Counted from the first letter of the stretch, positions 7,206 through 16,169 are shown. The stretch: 33,898 nt of DNA from an uncultured Eubacteriales bacterium (GCA_900554275.1 USGS01000010.1:1-33898), one strand, 5' to 3'. A program made the numbers and translations. The notes: generated by a model from the sequence alone, not told the origin.

Positions 7206-7885
7206 CGCGTGCTCCTCGGCTCGCGGTTTTTTGCAATGCAAAAAACCGGGCCGCGCAAGCGCGGCCTTTGATTGAACGCGCAAGGGAAACCCGACTAAGG
7301 TTTCCCTTGCACACATTCCCTTCCTTGCGGGGGGGTGGGAGTGCGCTCTTTTGTCTCCGACGAGTCACTTTCTCTCCCAAAAGTGATGAAGGGATATTCC
7401 GCGCCCCGGCGCGGGTCACTTTTGGCCGCAGCCCCAAAAGTGACCAAAAGGGCTGCTTGAAACCGCAGGTTTCAAGACTTCCTGCGCGCTATGCCCTGTG
7501 ATTATCGGCAGTTTCTACCACACGGTCACGGAGATTTTTCTTTGTCGCGCGGTCAAAAGGATTGTCTCTGCGTCTGCGCCGCTGCTGCTGGTCTCAGCCA
7601 CGGTAGAAGCTGTCATTCCTGCATTTCAGAGCAAAAGCGGCAGCGCTCCAAGAAGCAGAGACGATGCAACATTTAGGTGAAGTTTATGCGGCACTATGTT
7701 CGCGTGGCAGGGATAAGTAGGATAAGCGGCAGGTGAAGCCGTGTAAGGAAATCCAAAAACGTAGTTTTTGGCGGCGTTTCTTTTCCTCTTTTCTTTCGCT
7801 GTTGAAAGAAAAGAGGGTGCAGGGAGAGGTGTTTACAAAAAATTTGCGGTTTTCTGCATGGAAATGCGGTGCATGATGTGATAAA
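7206..7885. repeat. Gene-free, hairpin-rich repeat region
   Basis: About 680 bases without a credible gene hold at least seven perfect inverted repeats: 7225-7247 (11-bp arms), 7249-7266 (8), 7280-7310 (12), 7414-7445 (12), 7456-7476 (9), 7753-7771 (8) and 7785-7816 (13). The word CAAAAGTGA or its complement occurs three times. Short reading frames here have no ribosome site and low-complexity, arginine-rich products. Nothing recognised is seen between about 7480 and 7740. A weak TAAAAT box at 7882 may promote the next gene. Confidence 0.6.
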
Positions 7886-9076
7886 ATGCTCTATGAACCT
7901 ACGAGAAGGGCGGGATATGGATTGGAACTGAACAACAAGACCATCAAGCGCGTCATGCTGCTCATTGCCTTTGCGGCGCTGCTGTACTGGGGCTTGAACA
8001 ACCTGTCGCTGCTGGGCGGCGTGCTGAAGAGCATTGGGTCACTGCTGTCGCCGCTGCTCATCGGCATCTGCATCGCCTTTGTGCTGAACCTGCTGCTGAA
8101 GGCGCTGGAGCGGCTGTGGGACAGGGCGCTGACCAGGTGGAGCAGCCCATGGCGGGATAAGCTGAAGCGAGGCGTGTGTCTGACGCTGACGATGGTGCTG
8201 TTTTTGGGCATCATCTTCGCCATTATCTTCATCCTCATCCCCCGGCTGGAGGAGGCCGGCAGCACGCTGGTGGCCAATATCCCCACCTATGTGGCGCAGG
8301 TTCAGACGTGGTGGGAAAACCTGAGCGGCTTCGCGGAGGAGCACGGCGTGATGCTGCCGGAGCTGGCGCTGAACGCCGACCAGGTGAAGGATACCATCAC
8401 CGGGTTCTTGCAGGAAAAGGGCGACAGTGTGGTGAACACCACGCTGAACATCACCACGTCTATTGTAGGCGCACTGGTGAACTTGCTGCTGGCGCTGGTG
8501 TTTTCCGTGTATCTGCTGGCACAGAAAGAGACACTGATCGCGCAGGCCAAGCGTTTGCTGCAGCGAATCCTGCCTAAGAAGGCCGCCGACCGGCTGATGC
8601 ACCTGCTGAGCCTGACCAACAACGCCTTTTCCAGCTTTGTGTCCGGTCAGGTGACGGAGGCAGTTATCCTGGGCACGCTGTGCTGCCTCGGTATGCTGAT
8701 CCTGCGGCTGCCCTATGCCCTGCCGGTGTCGGTGATCATTGCGGCGCTGTCGCTGATCCCCATCTTCGGCGCATGGATCGGCGCGGCCACCGGGGCGTTC
8801 CTCATCGTGTTCCAAAGCCCCATCAAGGCGCTGTGGTTCTTGATCTTCCTGCTGATTTTGCAGCAGGTGGAGGGCAATCTGATCTATCCCAGGGTGGTGG
8901 GCAAATCCGTGGGCTTGCCGGGGCTGTGGGTGCTGGCCGCCGTTACCATCGGCGGCGGAGCGTTCGGCGTGCTGGGTATGCTGCTGGGCGTGCCGGTGTG
9001 CGCCGTGATCTACACGCTGGTGCAGGAGTTTATCCGCTCCAAGCCGGGAAAGATAGCGGAGTCAGAGGAAAAGTGA
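7886..9076 (+). CDS. AI-2E/PerM family transporter
   Basis: A polytopic membrane protein of up to 396 residues with the AI-2E exporter superfamily layout: two N-terminal membrane segments (about residues 22-75), a third at about 98-118, an amphipathic extracytoplasmic region, then a C-terminal bundle. The conserved core includes SLIPIFGAWIGAATGAFL and QQVEGNLIYPRVVGKSVGLP, the family's diagnostic segment. Substrate is unknown; members have been linked to autoinducer-2 export or to cation/proton exchange. The start is uncertain. ATG 7886 overlaps a possible -10 box, so TTG 7922, preceded by a purine-rich AAGGGCGGGA, may be the real start. The gene stands alone, following the repeat block and converging on ppdK. 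Confidence 0.85.
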   Translation: MLYEPTRRAGYGLELNNKTIKRVMLLIAFAALLYWGLNNLSLLGGVLKSIGSLLSPLLIGICIAFVLNLLLKALERLWDRALTRWSSPWRDKLKRGVCLTLTMVLFLGIIFAIIFILIPRLEEAGSTLVANIPTYVAQVQTWWENLSGFAEEHGVMLPELALNADQVKDTITGFLQEKGDSVVNTTLNITTSIVGALVNLLLALVFSVYLLAQKETLIAQAKRLLQRILPKKAADRLMHLLSLTNNAFSSFVSGQVTEAVILGTLCCLGMLILRLPYALPVSVIIAALSLIPIFGAWIGAATGAFLIVFQSPIKALWFLIFLLILQQVEGNLIYPRVVGKSVGLPGLWVLAAVTIGGGAFGVLGMLLGVPVCAVIYTLVQEFIRSKPGKIAESEEK

Positions 9077-9088
9077 AAAGTAAACTGA

Positions 9089-9117
9089 CAAGCCTCCGGT
9101 CATAGACCGGAGGCTTG
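9089..9117. terminator. Hairpin between the AI-2E gene and ppdK
   Basis: A perfect 12-bp stem CAAGCCTCCGGT (9089-9100) / ACCGGAGGCTTG (9106-9117) with a five-base loop lies between two convergent genes. The flanking T-runs are weak, so it may act in both directions with modest efficiency. Confidence 0.65.
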
Positions 9118-9149
9118 CTGTTATACGGTTGTATGTGCCGGGGCGGGAG

Positions 9150-11777
9150 TTACATCTCCTTGATGGCAGCCTGCGCGGCGGCCAGACGGGCGATGGGCAC
9201 ACGGAAGGGGGAGCAGGACACGTAGTCCAGGCCCACCTTGTGGCAGAACTCCACGGAGGAGGGGTCGCCGCCGTGCTCACCGCAGATGCCCAGGTGCAGG
9301 TCGGGACGGGTCTCGCGGCCCAGCTTGGCAGCCATCTTCACCAGCTTGCCCACGCCGATCTGATCCAGGCGGGCGAAGGGATCGCTCTCGTAGATCTTGT
9401 TGTCGTAGTAGGCGGGCAGGAACTTGCCGGCGTCGTCACGGCTGAAGCCGAAGGTCATCTGGGTCAGGTCGTTGGTGCCGAAGGAGAAGAACTCGGCCTC
9501 CTTGGCGATCTCGTCGGCGGTGAGGGCGGCGCGGGGGATCTCGATCATGGTGCCCACCAGGTACTTCATGTTCATACCGGCGGCGGCCAGCTCCTCATCG
9601 GCGGTCTTGACCACCACGTCCTTAACGAACTTCAGCTCCTTGACCTCGCCCACCAGGGGAATCATGATCTCGGGGACCATGTTCCAGTCGGGGTGCTTCT
9701 TCTGCACGTTGATGGCGGCGCGGATGACGGCACGGGTCTGCATCACGGCGATCTCCGGGAAGGTGACGGCCAGACGGCAGCCGCGGTGGCCCATCATGGG
9801 GTTGAACTCATGCAGGGAGGCGATGATGGCCTTGATGTCCGCCACGGACTTGTTCATATCCTTGGCCAGCAGCTCGATGTCGCGCTCCTCGGTGGGAACG
9901 AACTCGTGCAGAGGGGGATCGAGGAAACGGATGGTGACGGGGCAGCCCTCCATGGCCTCGTAGATGCCCTCGAAGTCGCCCTGCTGCATGGGCAGCAGCT
10001 TGGCCAGGGCCTTCTCGCGCTGCTCCTTGGTGTCGGAGCAGATCATCTCGCGGATGGCGGCGATACGGTCGCCCTCGAAGAACATATGCTCGGTGCGGCA
10101 CAGGCCGATGCCCTGGGCGCCCAGCTCACGGGCCTTGGCGGCGTCGTGGGGGGTGTCGGCGTTGGTGCGGACCTGCAGACGGCGGAACTTGTCGGCCCAG
10201 GCCATGATGCGGCCGAAGTCGCCGCCCACGCTGGCGTCCACGGTGGGCATAGCGCCGTCGTAGATGCTGCCGGTAGAGCCGTCCAGGCTCAGCCAGTCGC
10301 CCTCGTGATAGGTCTTGCCGGCCAGGGTGAACTGCTTGTTGGCCTCGTCCATGTTGATCGCGCCGCAGCCGGAGACGCAGCACTTGCCCATGCCGCGGGC
10401 CACAACGGCAGCGTGGGAGGTCATACCGCCGCGGACGGTCAGGATGCCCTGGGCGGCCTTCATGCCCTCGATGTCCTCGGGAGAGGTCTCCAGACGGACC
10501 AGGACCACCTTCTCGCCGCGCTCAGCCCAGGCCTTGGCATCCTCGGCGGTGAAGACGATCTTGCCGCAGGCAGCGCCGGGAGAGGCAGGCAGAGCCTTGC
10601 CTACGGGCTCGGTGGCCTTCAGGGCCTTGGGGTCGAACTGGGGATGGAGCAGGGTGTCCAGGTTGCGGGGGTCGATCATGGCCACGGCCTGCTGCTCGGA
10701 GATCATACCCTCGTCCACCAGATCGCAGGCGATCTTCAGCGCGGCGGACGCGGTGCGCTTGCCGTTACGGCACTGCAGCATATACAGCTTGCCGTGCTCC
10801 ACGGTAAACTCCATATCCTGCATATCCCGGTAATGATCCTCCAGGATGTTGCAGACCTTGACGAACTCCTCATAGGCCTCGGGGAACTTCTCCGCCATCT
10901 CAGCGATGGGCATGGGGGTGCGGACACCGGCCACCACGTCCTCGCCCTGGGCGTTGGTCAAAAACTCGCCCATCAGCTTCTTCTCGCCGGTGGCGGGGTC
11001 ACGGGTAAAGGCCACGCCCGTGCCGCAGTCGTCGCCCATGTTGCCGAAGGCCATGGACTGGACGTTGACGGCAGTGCCCCAGGAATAGGGGATGTCGTTG
11101 TCGCGGCGGTACACATTGGCGCGGGGATTGTCCCAGCTGCGGAACACAGCCTTGATGGCGCCGATGAGCTGCTCCTTGGGGTCAGAGGGGAAGTCAGAGC
11201 CGATCTTGGCCTTGTACTCGGCCTTGAACTGCATGGCCAGCTCCTTCAGGTCGGCGGCGTCCAGCTCCACGTCCTGGGTGACGCCCTTCTTCTCCTTCAT
11301 GGCGTCGATGAGCTGCTCAAAGTACTTCTTGCCCACCTCCATGACCACGTCGGAGTACATCTGAATGAAGCGGCGGTAGCAGTCCCACGCCCAGCGGGGA
11401 TTGTTGGACTTCTTGGCGATGACATCCACCACGTCCTCGTTCAGGCCCAGGTTCAGGATGGTGTCCATCATGCCGGGCATGGAGGCGCGGGCGCCGGAAC
11501 GGACGGAGACCAGCAGGGGGTTCTCGTGATCGCCGAACTTCTTGCCGGTGATCTGCTCCATCTTCTCAATATATTCCATGATCTCGGCCATGATCTCGTC
11601 GTTGATCTGACGGCCATCCTCATAGTACTGGGTGCAGGCCTCGGTGGTGATGGTAAAGCCCTGGGGAACAGGCAGACCGATGTTGGTCATCTCGGCCAGG
11701 TTCGCACCCTTGCCGCCCAGCAGCTCACGCATCTTGGCGTTGCCCTCGGTGAACAGGTAACAAAACTTCTTGCTCAT
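9150..11777 (-). CDS. ppdK: Pyruvate, phosphate dikinase
   Basis: This cytosolic enzyme interconverts pyruvate, ATP and phosphate with phosphoenolpyruvate, AMP and pyrophosphate. In many anaerobes it runs in the glycolytic direction. The ATG at 11777 follows GGAGGAATT and gives 875 residues, the usual family length. The ATP-grasp N-terminal domain begins FCYLFTEGNAKMRELLGGKGANLAEM. The swivelling domain has the phospho-acceptor His455 in GGMTSHAAVVARG, with the regulatory threonine two residues earlier, the same number as in the Clostridium symbiosum enzyme. The C-terminal TIM barrel has GTNDLTQMTFGFSRDD and the acid/base Cys832 in GICGEHGGDP. It is monocistronic, with its own promoter, and is divergent from proS. 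No separate PPDK regulatory protein gene is visible in the window. Confidence 0.97.
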   Translation of the reverse strand: MSKKFCYLFTEGNAKMRELLGGKGANLAEMTNIGLPVPQGFTITTEACTQYYEDGRQINDEIMAEIMEYIEKMEQITGKKFGDHENPLLVSVRSGARASMPGMMDTILNLGLNEDVVDVIAKKSNNPRWAWDCYRRFIQMYSDVVMEVGKKYFEQLIDAMKEKKGVTQDVELDAADLKELAMQFKAEYKAKIGSDFPSDPKEQLIGAIKAVFRSWDNPRANVYRRDNDIPYSWGTAVNVQSMAFGNMGDDCGTGVAFTRDPATGEKKLMGEFLTNAQGEDVVAGVRTPMPIAEMAEKFPEAYEEFVKVCNILEDHYRDMQDMEFTVEHGKLYMLQCRNGKRTASAALKIACDLVDEGMISEQQAVAMIDPRNLDTLLHPQFDPKALKATEPVGKALPASPGAACGKIVFTAEDAKAWAERGEKVVLVRLETSPEDIEGMKAAQGILTVRGGMTSHAAVVARGMGKCCVSGCGAINMDEANKQFTLAGKTYHEGDWLSLDGSTGSIYDGAMPTVDASVGGDFGRIMAWADKFRRLQVRTNADTPHDAAKARELGAQGIGLCRTEHMFFEGDRIAAIREMICSDTKEQREKALAKLLPMQQGDFEGIYEAMEGCPVTIRFLDPPLHEFVPTEERDIELLAKDMNKSVADIKAIIASLHEFNPMMGHRGCRLAVTFPEIAVMQTRAVIRAAINVQKKHPDWNMVPEIMIPLVGEVKELKFVKDVVVKTADEELAAAGMNMKYLVGTMIEIPRAALTADEIAKEAEFFSFGTNDLTQMTFGFSRDDAGKFLPAYYDNKIYESDPFARLDQIGVGKLVKMAAKLGRETRPDLHLGICGEHGGDPSSVEFCHKVGLDYVSCSPFRVPIARLAAAQAAIKEM

Positions 11778-11828
11778 TAGAATTCCTCCGTATATCAATA
11801 TAGTTGTACCAAACGATGAGAACAATTT

Positions 11829-11857
11829 ATTATAGACAGAATTTTTCTCAAAAGCAA
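11829..11857 (-). promoter_or_regulatory. Sigma-A promoter of ppdK
   Basis: On the minus strand TTGCTT (11852-11857) and a perfect TATAAT (11829-11834) are separated by 17 bases, giving a leader of about 45 bases. Confidence 0.8.
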
Positions 11858-11991
11858 CCCTATATCCGCCATTTCTGAAAATTTTGTCCGAAAAATTTGG
11901 CCCGCCGCCGGGGCTTGTCCCCTCACCGGAGGCAGATGCGCCGCACTGCGTCCTCCACAGCCGCACAAACGGGTCTTTTTCCTCCGAAATC

Positions 11992-12020
11992 TTGACAATT
12001 ACGGGCGGGACAGGTACAAT
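11992..12020 (+). promoter_or_regulatory. Sigma-A promoter of proS
   Basis: A perfect TTGACA (11992-11997) and TACAAT (12015-12020) are separated by 17 bases. The start codon is 47 bases after the -10 box, so there is no room for a T-box leader. Confidence 0.85.
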
Positions 12021-12067
12021 TATAAGTCGGCAATACCCCATACAAAACAAAGGAATGGTACAGAGCT

Positions 12068-13507
12068 ATGGCAAAGGATCAGAGAAATGTAGAAGCGATC
12101 ACCCCTATGGAAGAGGATTTCGCCAAGTGGTATACGGACATCTGCCTGAAGGCGGAGCTGGTGGACTATGCCAGCGTCAAGGGCTTTCTGATCCTTCGAC
12201 CTTACGGCTATGCCATTTGGGAAAATATTCAGAAGTACATGGACGCGGAGTTCAAGAAGACGGGCCACGTAAACGTGGCCATGCCTGTCCTGATTCCGGA
12301 AAGCCTTCTGAAGAAGGAGGGCGAGCTGGTGGCCGGCTTCGCGCCGGAGGTGGCCTGGATCACCCACGGCGGCAGTGAGCCGCTGGAGGAGCGCCTGGCG
12401 TTCCGTCCCACCTCCGAGACGATGTTCTGCGACCACTGGTCTCACGTGCTCCACAGCTACCGGGAGCTGCCCATGCTGTATAACCAGTGGTGCTCCGTCA
12501 TCCGCTGGGAGAAGACCACCCGTCCGTTCCTGCGCAGCCGGGAGTTCTGGTGGCAGGAGGGCCACACCATCCACGAGACAGCCGCCGAGGCCGAGGCCGA
12601 GACGGAGCAGCAGCTGAACTGCTACGCCGACGTGTGCAAAAACGCGCTGGCCATGCCCGTGGTGAAGGGCCGCAAGACCGACAAGGAGAAGTTCGCCGGC
12701 GCCGAGGCCACCTACACCATCGAGTGCATGATGAAGGACCGCAAGGCCCTCCAGTCCGGCACCAGCCACTTCTTTGGCGACAAGTTCTCCCGGGCCTACG
12801 ACGTGACGTTCACCGGCCGGGACAACACCCTGCAGTATCCGTTCCAGACCAGCTGGGGCGCTTCCACCCGCCTCATCGGCGCGATCATCATGACCCACAG
12901 CGACAACCACGGTCTGGTGCTGCCCCCGGTCATCGCCCCCACCCAGGTGGTGGTCATCCCCATCGCCCAGCACAAGCCCGGCGTGCTGGACGCCGCCGCC
13001 GCGCTGAAGGAGCGGCTGGTGAACGCCGGTCTGCGGGTGAGCATGGACGACAGCGACCAGTCCGCCGGCTGGAAGTTCGCCCAGTATGAGATGAAGGGTG
13101 TGCCGCTGCGTGTGGAGATCGGCCCGAAGGATATGGAGAAGGGCCAGTGCTGCATCGCCCGCCGCGACACCGGCGAGAAGGTGTTCGTGCCGCTGGAGAA
13201 CGTAGAGGACAGCGTGAAGCAGCTGCTGAAGGACGTACACGACAATCTGTACGCCATGGCGGAGAAGAACCTGGAGGACAACACCTTCGACATGACCTCC
13301 TGGGAGGAGGTCAAGGAGATGGCCCAGGGCAAGGGCGGCTTTGCCCGCACCAAGTGGTGCGGCAGCCTGGAGTGTGAGCTGGCCATGAAGGAGAAGGCCG
13401 GCGTGTCCAGCCGCTGTATGCCGCTGAAGCAGTCCGGCACGGAGGGCAGGTGCGTCATGTGCGGCAAGCCCGCCACCACGGACATCTACTGGGGCGTGGC
13501 GTATTAA
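12068..13507 (+). CDS. proS: Prolyl-tRNA synthetase, archaeal/eukaryotic-type
   Basis: This class II aminoacyl-tRNA synthetase charges tRNA-Pro. The 479-residue length without an inserted editing domain, and the C-terminal zinc-binding-like domain, identify the shorter archaeal/eukaryotic-type (ProS type 3) enzyme found in some bacteria rather than the roughly 570-residue bacterial form. Motif 2 is visible around SVIRWEKTTRPFLRSREFWWQEGHT, including the arginine contacts. The anticodon-binding domain follows about residue 295, starting VVVIPI. The C-terminal cysteines are in KWCGSLECE and GRCVMCGKPA, and the protein ends in tyrosine, as usual for this class. It has its own promoter and a strong terminator. 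Unlike many clostridial synthetase genes, no T-box leader is seen. Confidence 0.95.
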   Translation: MAKDQRNVEAITPMEEDFAKWYTDICLKAELVDYASVKGFLILRPYGYAIWENIQKYMDAEFKKTGHVNVAMPVLIPESLLKKEGELVAGFAPEVAWITHGGSEPLEERLAFRPTSETMFCDHWSHVLHSYRELPMLYNQWCSVIRWEKTTRPFLRSREFWWQEGHTIHETAAEAEAETEQQLNCYADVCKNALAMPVVKGRKTDKEKFAGAEATYTIECMMKDRKALQSGTSHFFGDKFSRAYDVTFTGRDNTLQYPFQTSWGASTRLIGAIIMTHSDNHGLVLPPVIAPTQVVVIPIAQHKPGVLDAAAALKERLVNAGLRVSMDDSDQSAGWKFAQYEMKGVPLRVEIGPKDMEKGQCCIARRDTGEKVFVPLENVEDSVKQLLKDVHDNLYAMAEKNLEDNTFDMTSWEEVKEMAQGKGGFARTKWCGSLECELAMKEKAGVSSRCMPLKQSGTEGRCVMCGKPATTDIYWGVAY

Positions 13508-13520
13508 GAGAACAGAAAAA

Positions 13521-13547
13521 AGAACCGCCGGTCGGCGGTTCTTTTTT
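13521..13547. terminator. Bidirectional terminator between proS and the zinc-ribbon gene
   Basis: AGAACCGCCG (13521-13530) pairs with CGGCGGTTCT (13533-13542) over a two-base loop. A-tract and T-tract on either side allow termination in both directions between convergent genes. Confidence 0.9.
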
Positions 13548-13556
13548 GTATAGGGG

Positions 13557-14201
13557 TCACTCCTGGGCCGCCGTGTGGTCGGTAGGGGCGCTGCACTTGG
13601 GGCAGACGCCGTTGACCAGCTGTGTGCCGCAGAGCTTGCAGTACTGGGGCGGGCATTTGGGACATACGCCGTTGACCAGCTCTGTGCCGCAGACGCGGCA
13701 GTACGAACGCTGGGGCGCGGCCTCCTGCGCTGTGTGTTGCTGCCGGGCCTCCTCCCGCAGCTTCGCCATATCCGGGGCGAGGAACACATCCGCGCCGCCT
13801 GCGCCGGTCTGGTCGGCCAGCTTTCGGTTGATGGAGATCACGTTTTTCAGCAGCAGGATGACCACCATCATCAGCTCATAGCTGAGCCGGATCAGGACCG
13901 GCCCGAGGAAGATGAACAACAGGCCCATGCCGCCGGTCCAGTGTGTGCCGCCCCAGTAGCTGTATTCCACGTTAAACAGCAGGAACACGCCGTAGAGTAC
14001 AACGAAGGCCGTGGAGAAAATGTAAAGGCCCTGGAGGATCTTCTCCACCAGCAGGAATTTGAAGGTGCAGGCGTCGTGGAGGAATTTGCCGAAAGCGCCC
14101 AGCTTTTCCCGGCGCTTTTCGGGGACGATGAAGACAAAGGCCAGCACTGTGGCTGTGATGGCCAGTACCAGAGCGATGGCAATAAAGACGATATTCTGCA
14201 T
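13557..14201 (-). CDS. Membrane protein with two tandem C-terminal zinc ribbons
   Basis: A 214-residue protein of unknown function. The ATG at 14201 is chosen for its GGGAGGAG site; a longer reading frame upstream overlaps the promoter. Three hydrophobic segments (about residues 3-25, 57-77 and 92-120) are followed by a charged cytoplasmic stretch. Two nearly identical zinc ribbons then follow, reading YCRVCGTELVNGVCPKC and YCKLCGTQLVNGVCPKC, each with two CxxC pairs. Their similarity points to recent internal duplication. Such ribbons commonly mediate protein contacts at the membrane in Firmicutes. No catalytic motif is seen. It converges on proS and diverges from the M23 hydrolase gene. Confidence 0.75.
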   Translation of the reverse strand: MQNIVFIAIALVLAITATVLAFVFIVPEKRREKLGAFGKFLHDACTFKFLLVEKILQGLYIFSTAFVVLYGVFLLFNVEYSYWGGTHWTGGMGLLFIFLGPVLIRLSYELMMVVILLLKNVISINRKLADQTGAGGADVFLAPDMAKLREEARQQHTAQEAAPQRSYCRVCGTELVNGVCPKCPPQYCKLCGTQLVNGVCPKCSAPTDHTAAQE

Positions 14202-14233
14202 AGTCAAAAACACTCCTCCCTTTTGTATACCCC

Positions 14234-14263
14234 AGTATAGCAGGCGCGGGCTGAGACTGTCAA
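14234..14263 (-). promoter_or_regulatory. Promoter of the zinc-ribbon membrane protein gene
   Basis: On the minus strand a perfect TTGACA (14258-14263) and TATACT (14234-14239) are separated by 18 bases. The start codon lies 33 bases after the -10 box. Confidence 0.75.
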
Positions 14264-14375
14264 GACAGCGGCACAAAAGGCTGCACCGGGATGTCCAGGC
14301 CTGCCAAATATGGAAAATCGTACCAAAAACAGGCGGTATATCGGGGCTTTGTGCGGATTGTTTACAATTTTGTTC

Positions 14376-14404
14376 TTGACGCATGGGCGGAAACAAGGTA
14401 TGAT
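14376..14404 (+). promoter_or_regulatory. Promoter of the M23 hydrolase gene
   Basis: TTGACG (14376-14381) and TATGAT (14399-14404) are 17 bases apart, about 40 bases before the ATG at 14445. Confidence 0.78.
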
Positions 14405-14444
14405 GCTATTTGTAACCAATTTGTAACCTTTAGGTGGTATACCC

Positions 14445-16163
14445 ATGACTGAGCAAGAGCGCGATAAGAACATCACAGGCCACGACCCCAACCGGGAGCA
14501 CATGACGCTGTCCGCGCTGTGGAGCTTGTGGATGGACAACTTAAAAAGCTGGCGGCAATTCGGGGAGGAACACGCTGACCTGTTCACGCTGAATATCCAG
14601 GCGGGCTTCCGCCGCATCGGCGATTGGCTGGGCCGCGTCCGGCGCAGCGCCCGGACGCTGGCGGCGGAGCGAAAAGATAAACGGTTTCCTGAGTCGGAGT
14701 TAGCTGCGGCGCAGCTATTCCTTTTTTTGTGCAGCAGCGTGGAGCGGCTGGGTGCAAAGCTGCGGGAGCGTTTTTCCCGGCGGCGGAAAGCGCTGGCGCG
14801 GGCCGGCGGACAGCGGCGCAGCTACTTTGAGGAAAAGCTGCAGCTGCACCCGGTGGCGTTCCTGTCCGGCGCGGTGTGCATCGCCGCGGCGGCGGTGGTG
14901 CTGTCGCTGTATACGCTGGGCACGGAGGTCTTTTACGACGGCGTGGATCTGGGCGTGGTATCGTCCGGCCGGGCGGCGGTGCAGACGGTGGCCCAGCTGG
15001 AGGACATCACCCGGACCACGGTGGGCGACGCGGACTACACGGTGGACGAGTCGCTGCTGGAGACCAGGCTGGGCGTCTATTCCCGGCGGTCCATGGTTTC
15101 CACGGAGACGCTGCTGGAGGAGCTGGGCGACGAGGTGGGCCTGGTGGAATTTGCCAACGTGCTGTACGTGGACGGGGAAAAGGTGGTGGCCACCACCCGT
15201 TCCGGCGCGCTGGAGGACCTGCTGGAGCAGCTGAAGCTGGGCTATGAGACGGCGGACACGGTGAACGCCTACTTCGTGGAGGACGTGGAGATCCGGCAGG
15301 AGTACGTGGAGTCGTCCTATGTGATGAACCTGGGCTATATCGCCGAGATCCTCAACGAGACGAAGGAGGGCGAGGTGACGTACACCGTCACCTCCGGCGA
15401 CAGCTATTACAGCATCGCGGAGAAATACGGCCTGAGCGTAGAGGATCTGATGAAGCTGAACCTCGGCTATGATCCCAAGATCCTGCGGGTGGGCGATGTG
15501 CTGACCATCAGCAACGCCGTGCCCTATCTGACGGTGGTGAACGTGGAGCGGCAGCGGTACGTGCAGGATGTGCCGTATCAGGTGGAGTACACCGACGACA
15601 GCTCCATGTATCAGGGTGAATACAAGGTCACGTCCCCGGGCGTGTACGGCAAGGCGGACGTCACCGCCAACGTGACGTATATCAACGGCGAGGAGATGGA
15701 GCGCGAGGTGGTGGCCAGCGTGACGCTGTCCCAGCCGGTGACGGAGCAGCAGCTCCGCGGCACGAAGGAGCGGCCCACCTGGTATCCCACCGGGTCGTTC
15801 TCCTGGCCCTGCACCGGCATCCTCACCAGCCGGTTCGGCTACCGCAGCCTGCTGGGCAGCACCTACCACAACGGCATCGACATCGGCAACAGCTACGGTA
15901 CGTCCGTCTACGCCGCCGACGGCGGCACGGTGACATACTCCGGCTGGATGAGCGGATACGGCTACCTGATCATCATCGACCACGGCAACGGGTATCAGAC
16001 GTACTACGGCCACAACAGCGGCCTGACGGTGTCGGTAGGGGCGAAGGTCCACAAGGGCCAGCTCATCGCCCGCATGGGTTCGACGGGCAGATCCACCGGC
16101 AACCACTGCCACTTCGGCATCAAGCTCAACGGCACGTTCGTCAACCCGCTGAATTACCTGTAA
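14445..16163 (+). CDS. LysM-G5-M23 cell-wall endopeptidase, membrane-anchored
   Basis: A 572-residue peptidoglycan hydrolase with domains in order. First is a basic N-terminal region of about 135 residues, presumably cytoplasmic. One membrane segment follows (about 137-157), then an extracellular stalk (about 160-308), a LysM domain (about 310-355, TVTSGDSYYSIAEKYGLS) and a G5 domain (about 360-425). The last domain is an M23 peptidase. Zinc ligands are visible as His475 and Asp479 in HNGIDIG and His554/His556 in NHCHFGI. The M23 domain cleaves stem-peptide cross-bridges, while LysM and G5 bind wall glycans. The overall layout resembles clostridial proteins active in wall remodelling. The long cytoplasmic N-terminus is unusual for a secreted hydrolase. 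The start follows a TAGGTGG site. Confidence 0.92.
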   Translation: MTEQERDKNITGHDPNREHMTLSALWSLWMDNLKSWRQFGEEHADLFTLNIQAGFRRIGDWLGRVRRSARTLAAERKDKRFPESELAAAQLFLFLCSSVERLGAKLRERFSRRRKALARAGGQRRSYFEEKLQLHPVAFLSGAVCIAAAAVVLSLYTLGTEVFYDGVDLGVVSSGRAAVQTVAQLEDITRTTVGDADYTVDESLLETRLGVYSRRSMVSTETLLEELGDEVGLVEFANVLYVDGEKVVATTRSGALEDLLEQLKLGYETADTVNAYFVEDVEIRQEYVESSYVMNLGYIAEILNETKEGEVTYTVTSGDSYYSIAEKYGLSVEDLMKLNLGYDPKILRVGDVLTISNAVPYLTVVNVERQRYVQDVPYQVEYTDDSSMYQGEYKVTSPGVYGKADVTANVTYINGEEMEREVVASVTLSQPVTEQQLRGTKERPTWYPTGSFSWPCTGILTSRFGYRSLLGSTYHNGIDIGNSYGTSVYAADGGTVTYSGWMSGYGYLIIIDHGNGYQTYYGHNSGLTVSVGAKVHKGQLIARMGSTGRSTGNHCHFGIKLNGTFVNPLNYL

Positions 16164-16169
16164 AACCAC

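Noticed and set aside
7480..7560. Purine-riboswitch-like word GTTTCTACC at about 7510
   Set aside because: The flanking conserved bases of the purine aptamer (TATAATnnnnATAnGG before, CCGTAAA and GACTA after) are missing and no three-way junction could be drawn.
7177..7680. Short open frames with arginine/lysine-rich products in the hairpin region
   Set aside because: They follow the inverted repeats in several frames, lack ribosome sites and have no conserved composition. They are better explained as repeat sequence.
9129..11780. Plus-strand open frame of 883 codons opposite ppdK
   Set aside because: It is an exact antisense shadow of a certain PPDK gene. The product is a low-complexity His/Leu/Gly-rich protein, a typical result of GC-rich codon use.
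11998..12067. Possible T-box leader before proS
   Set aside because: Promoter and start codon leave a leader of only about 40 bases, too short for any T-box, and no specifier-like hairpin is seen.
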